A stretch of 64,000 nt of DNA from assembly GCF_003287935.1 (NCBI RefSeq), contig NZ_CP030287.1:3438267-3502266 (forward strand), given 5' to 3'. Below, one piece after another: positions 61,850 through 64,000 of this stretch. Source of the DNA: Streptomyces sp. ICC1. Its GTDB lineage: Bacteria > Actinomycetota > Actinomycetes > Streptomycetales > Streptomycetaceae. The position numbers were made by a program, and so were the translations under genes. The notes beneath the pieces are model-generated. The model saw only the letters and a list, made by a program, of their open reading frames with translations, did no database searches and was not told the origin of the DNA. The stretch's first letter is position 1, and each line of letters starts with the position of its first letter.

Positions 61850-64000
61850 CCGTCACCACGAACGCCCCCGCCGGTGGCGGCCAGGCCGCGGTGCCGCCCG
61901 AGAACACGGTGTCCCTGACCATCGACGGCATCGAACTGTCGGTGCCCAAGGGGACCCTGGTCATCCGGGCCGCCGAACAGCTCGGCATCGAGATCCCCCG
62001 GTTCTGCGACCACCCCCTCCTCTCGCCGGTCGGCGCCTGCCGCCAGTGCATCGTCGAGGTCGAGGGCCAGCGCAAGCCGATGGCCTCCTGCACCATCACC
62101 TGCACCGACGGCATGGTCGTCAAGACCCAGCTCACCTCCGAGGTCGCGGACAAGGCCCAGCGCGGGGTGATGGAGCTGCTGCTCATCAACCACCCGCTGG
62201 ACTGCCCGGTCTGCGACAAGGGCGGCGAGTGCCCGCTGCAGAACCAGGCGATGTCGCACGGCAACGCCGAATCCCGCTTCGAGGGCAAGAAGCGCACGTA
62301 CGAGAAGCCGGTCCCGATCTCCACCCAGGTGCTGCTGGACCGCGAGCGGTGCGTGCTGTGCGCGCGCTGCACCCGCTTCTCCAACGAGATCGCCGGCGAC
62401 CCGATGATCGAACTCCTGGAGCGCGGCGCGCTCCAGCAGGTCGGCACCGGCGAGGACGACCCCTTCGAGTCGTACTTCTCCGGCAACACCATCCAGATCT
62501 GCCCGGTCGGCGCCCTCACCTCGGCCGCCTACCGCTTCCGCTCCCGCCCCTTCGACCTCGTCTCCTCCCCGAGCGTGTGCGAGCACTGCGCGGGCGGCTG
62601 CGCGACCCGCACCGACCACCGCCGCGGCAAGGTGCTGCGCCGCCTCGCCGCGGAGGACCCCGAGGTCAACGAGGAGTGGATCTGCGACAAGGGCCGCTTC
62701 GGGTTCCGCTACGCGCAGCGCCCCGACCGGCTCACCACCCCGCTGGTGCGCGGCACCGACGGGATCCTCGCCCCGGCGAGCTGGCCCGAGGCCCTGGAGG
62801 CCGCCGCCGCCGGACTCGCCGCCGCGCGCGGCCGGGCCGGCGTGCTGACCGGCGGCCGCCTCACCGTCGAGGACGCCTACGCCTACGCCAAGTTCGCCCG
62901 GGTCGTGCTCGACACGAACGACATCGACTTCCGGGCCCGGGTGCACAGCGCCGAGGAGGCCGAGTTCCTGGCGTCCTCCGTCGCGGGCATCGGCAAGGAC
63001 CTCGGCGGCGGTGACAGGGTCGTCACCAACAGCTCGCTGGAGGCGGCCCCGGCCGTCCTCCTCGTCGGCATCGAGGCCGAGGAAGAGGCCCCCGGCGTCT
63101 TCCTGCGGCTGCGCAAGGCCCACCGCAAGCGCAAGCAGCGGACCTTCTCCCTCGCCCCGTTCGCCACGCGCGGCCTGGACAAGGCGGGCGGCACCCTGCT
63201 GGCCGCCGCCCCCGGCACCGAGCCCGAGTGGCTCGACGCCCTGGCCTCCGGGACGGGCCTGGAGGAGGGCGGCCACGCCGCCGCCGAAGCGCTGCGGCTG
63301 CCCGGCGCGGTCATCGTCGTGGGGGAGCGCCTCGCGGGCGTCCCCGGCGCGCTGACCGCCGCCGTACGGGCCGCCGCCGCGACCGGCGCCCACCTGGTGT
63401 GGATCCCGCGCCGGGCCGGTGAGCGGGCCGCCCTCGAAGCGGGCGCGCTGCCGTCCCTGCTGCCGGGCGCCCGCCCGGCCACCGACCCGCGCGCCCGCGA
63501 CGAGGTCGCCACCGCGTGGGGCCTGGACGAGCTGCCGCACCGCTACGGCCGCGACACCGGCCAGATCGTCGAGGCCGCGGCGACCCGGGAACTCTCCGCC
63601 CTGCTGGTCGCGGGCGTCGAGCTCGCCGACCTGCCGGACCCGGCCCGCGCCAAGGCCGCGCTCCAGGAGGCCTTCGTGGTCTCGCTGGAACTGCGGCCCA
63701 GCGAGGTCACCGACCACGCGGACGTGGTCCTGCCCGTCGCGGCCGCCGCCGAGAAGTCCGGCGCGTTCATCAACTGGGAGGGCAGGGTCCGGCCGTTCGA
63801 GGCCGCGCTCAAGCCCGAGCAGATGACCCGCCGGCTCGCCCCCGCCGACTCCCGCGTGCTGCACATGCTGGCCGACGCGGCCGACCGGCCCATCGCGCTG
63901 CCCGACGTACACGCCGTGCGCCGCGAGCTCGACGCGCTCGGCCAGTGGGCCGGGGAGCGCGCCGCCGAACAGTCCGCGGACACCGCGCCGCTGCCCCGCC
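61846..64000 (+). CDS. nuoG: NADH-quinone oxidoreductase subunit G, cut by the window end
   Basis: The frame is open from ATG 61846 to the last base, so the C-terminus is missing; about 718 residues are seen. The N-terminal ferredoxin domain has [20 protein letters not shown]. The His-Cys [4Fe-4S] motif is [20 protein letters not shown], followed by [19 protein letters not shown] and the molybdopterin-type domain with [19 protein letters not shown]. The last is a vestigial oxidoreductase fold without molybdenum. It overlaps nuoF by ATGA. The remaining nuoH-N genes are expected just outside. Confidence 0.95.

Overview
The window is very GC-rich DNA with Streptomyces-type genes: Nur (nickel Fur), RsiG (c-di-GMP anti-sigma-WhiG), mycothiol MshA, PhoU/PhoR, DUF2516 and HbhA-like genes, and a nuoA-G operon behind a Rex-type operator. 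Starts are ATG, GTG and TTG, and many genes look leaderless (TAnnnT 6-8 nt before the start). The source is a Streptomyces or very close relative.

Left core block, 1-18.3 kb: a nitrobindin tail, nur, ygfZ, dtd, rsiG, an Eis-type acetyltransferase, a PrmC-like methyltransferase, an XRE-hbhA-DUF2516 trio, a response-regulator/PP2C phosphatase, an NlpC/P60 hydrolase, a methyltransferase, mshA, a YbjN-type gene, an MFS exporter, gpmA, two small genes, phoU and phoR. The block ends abnormally. phoR runs into a 16-C homopolymer with no stop, phoP is reduced to a degenerate start, and a transposase-like fragment follows.

Accessory block, about 18.5-47.1 kb: (a) a coupled set of membrane protein, acyl-CoA dehydrogenase-like protein, cytosolic periplasmic-binding-protein-fold protein and radical SAM enzyme; (b) two TetR units, one with a membrane protein and one with an AidB-type dehydrogenase; (c) a heme-b/molybdopterin oxidoreductase with membrane partner, a methyltransferase and a CBM48 mini-protein; (d) a 13-kb secreted-hydrolase island with three S8 proteases, an M14 carboxypeptidase, a lipase, a peptidoglycan-binding protein and two large regulators (LuxR/LAL and XRE-TPR); (e) oleate hydratase, a frameshifted HxlR gene, an unknown 133-aa protein and a 23-codon Cys/Trp-rich mini-ORF with an ideal Shine-Dalgarno; (f) a truncated thioredoxin reductase beside arsC. 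Gene fragments cluster here (phoP, transposase, DoxX, SnoaL, HxlR, trxB), as expected of a mobile or rearranged region.

Right core block, 47.1-64 kb: arsC, menG, glutaminase, GNAT, geranylgeranyl-reductase-type flavoprotein, a VapBC-type pair, small envelope and secreted proteins, a second NlpC/P60 hydrolase, a 913-bp regulatory gap and the tightly coupled nuoABCDEFG genes (nuoG runs off the end). In S. coelicolor the pho and nuo neighbourhoods are hundreds of genes apart, so their closeness here reflects a large rearrangement or an assembly join near 18.3-18.6 kb.
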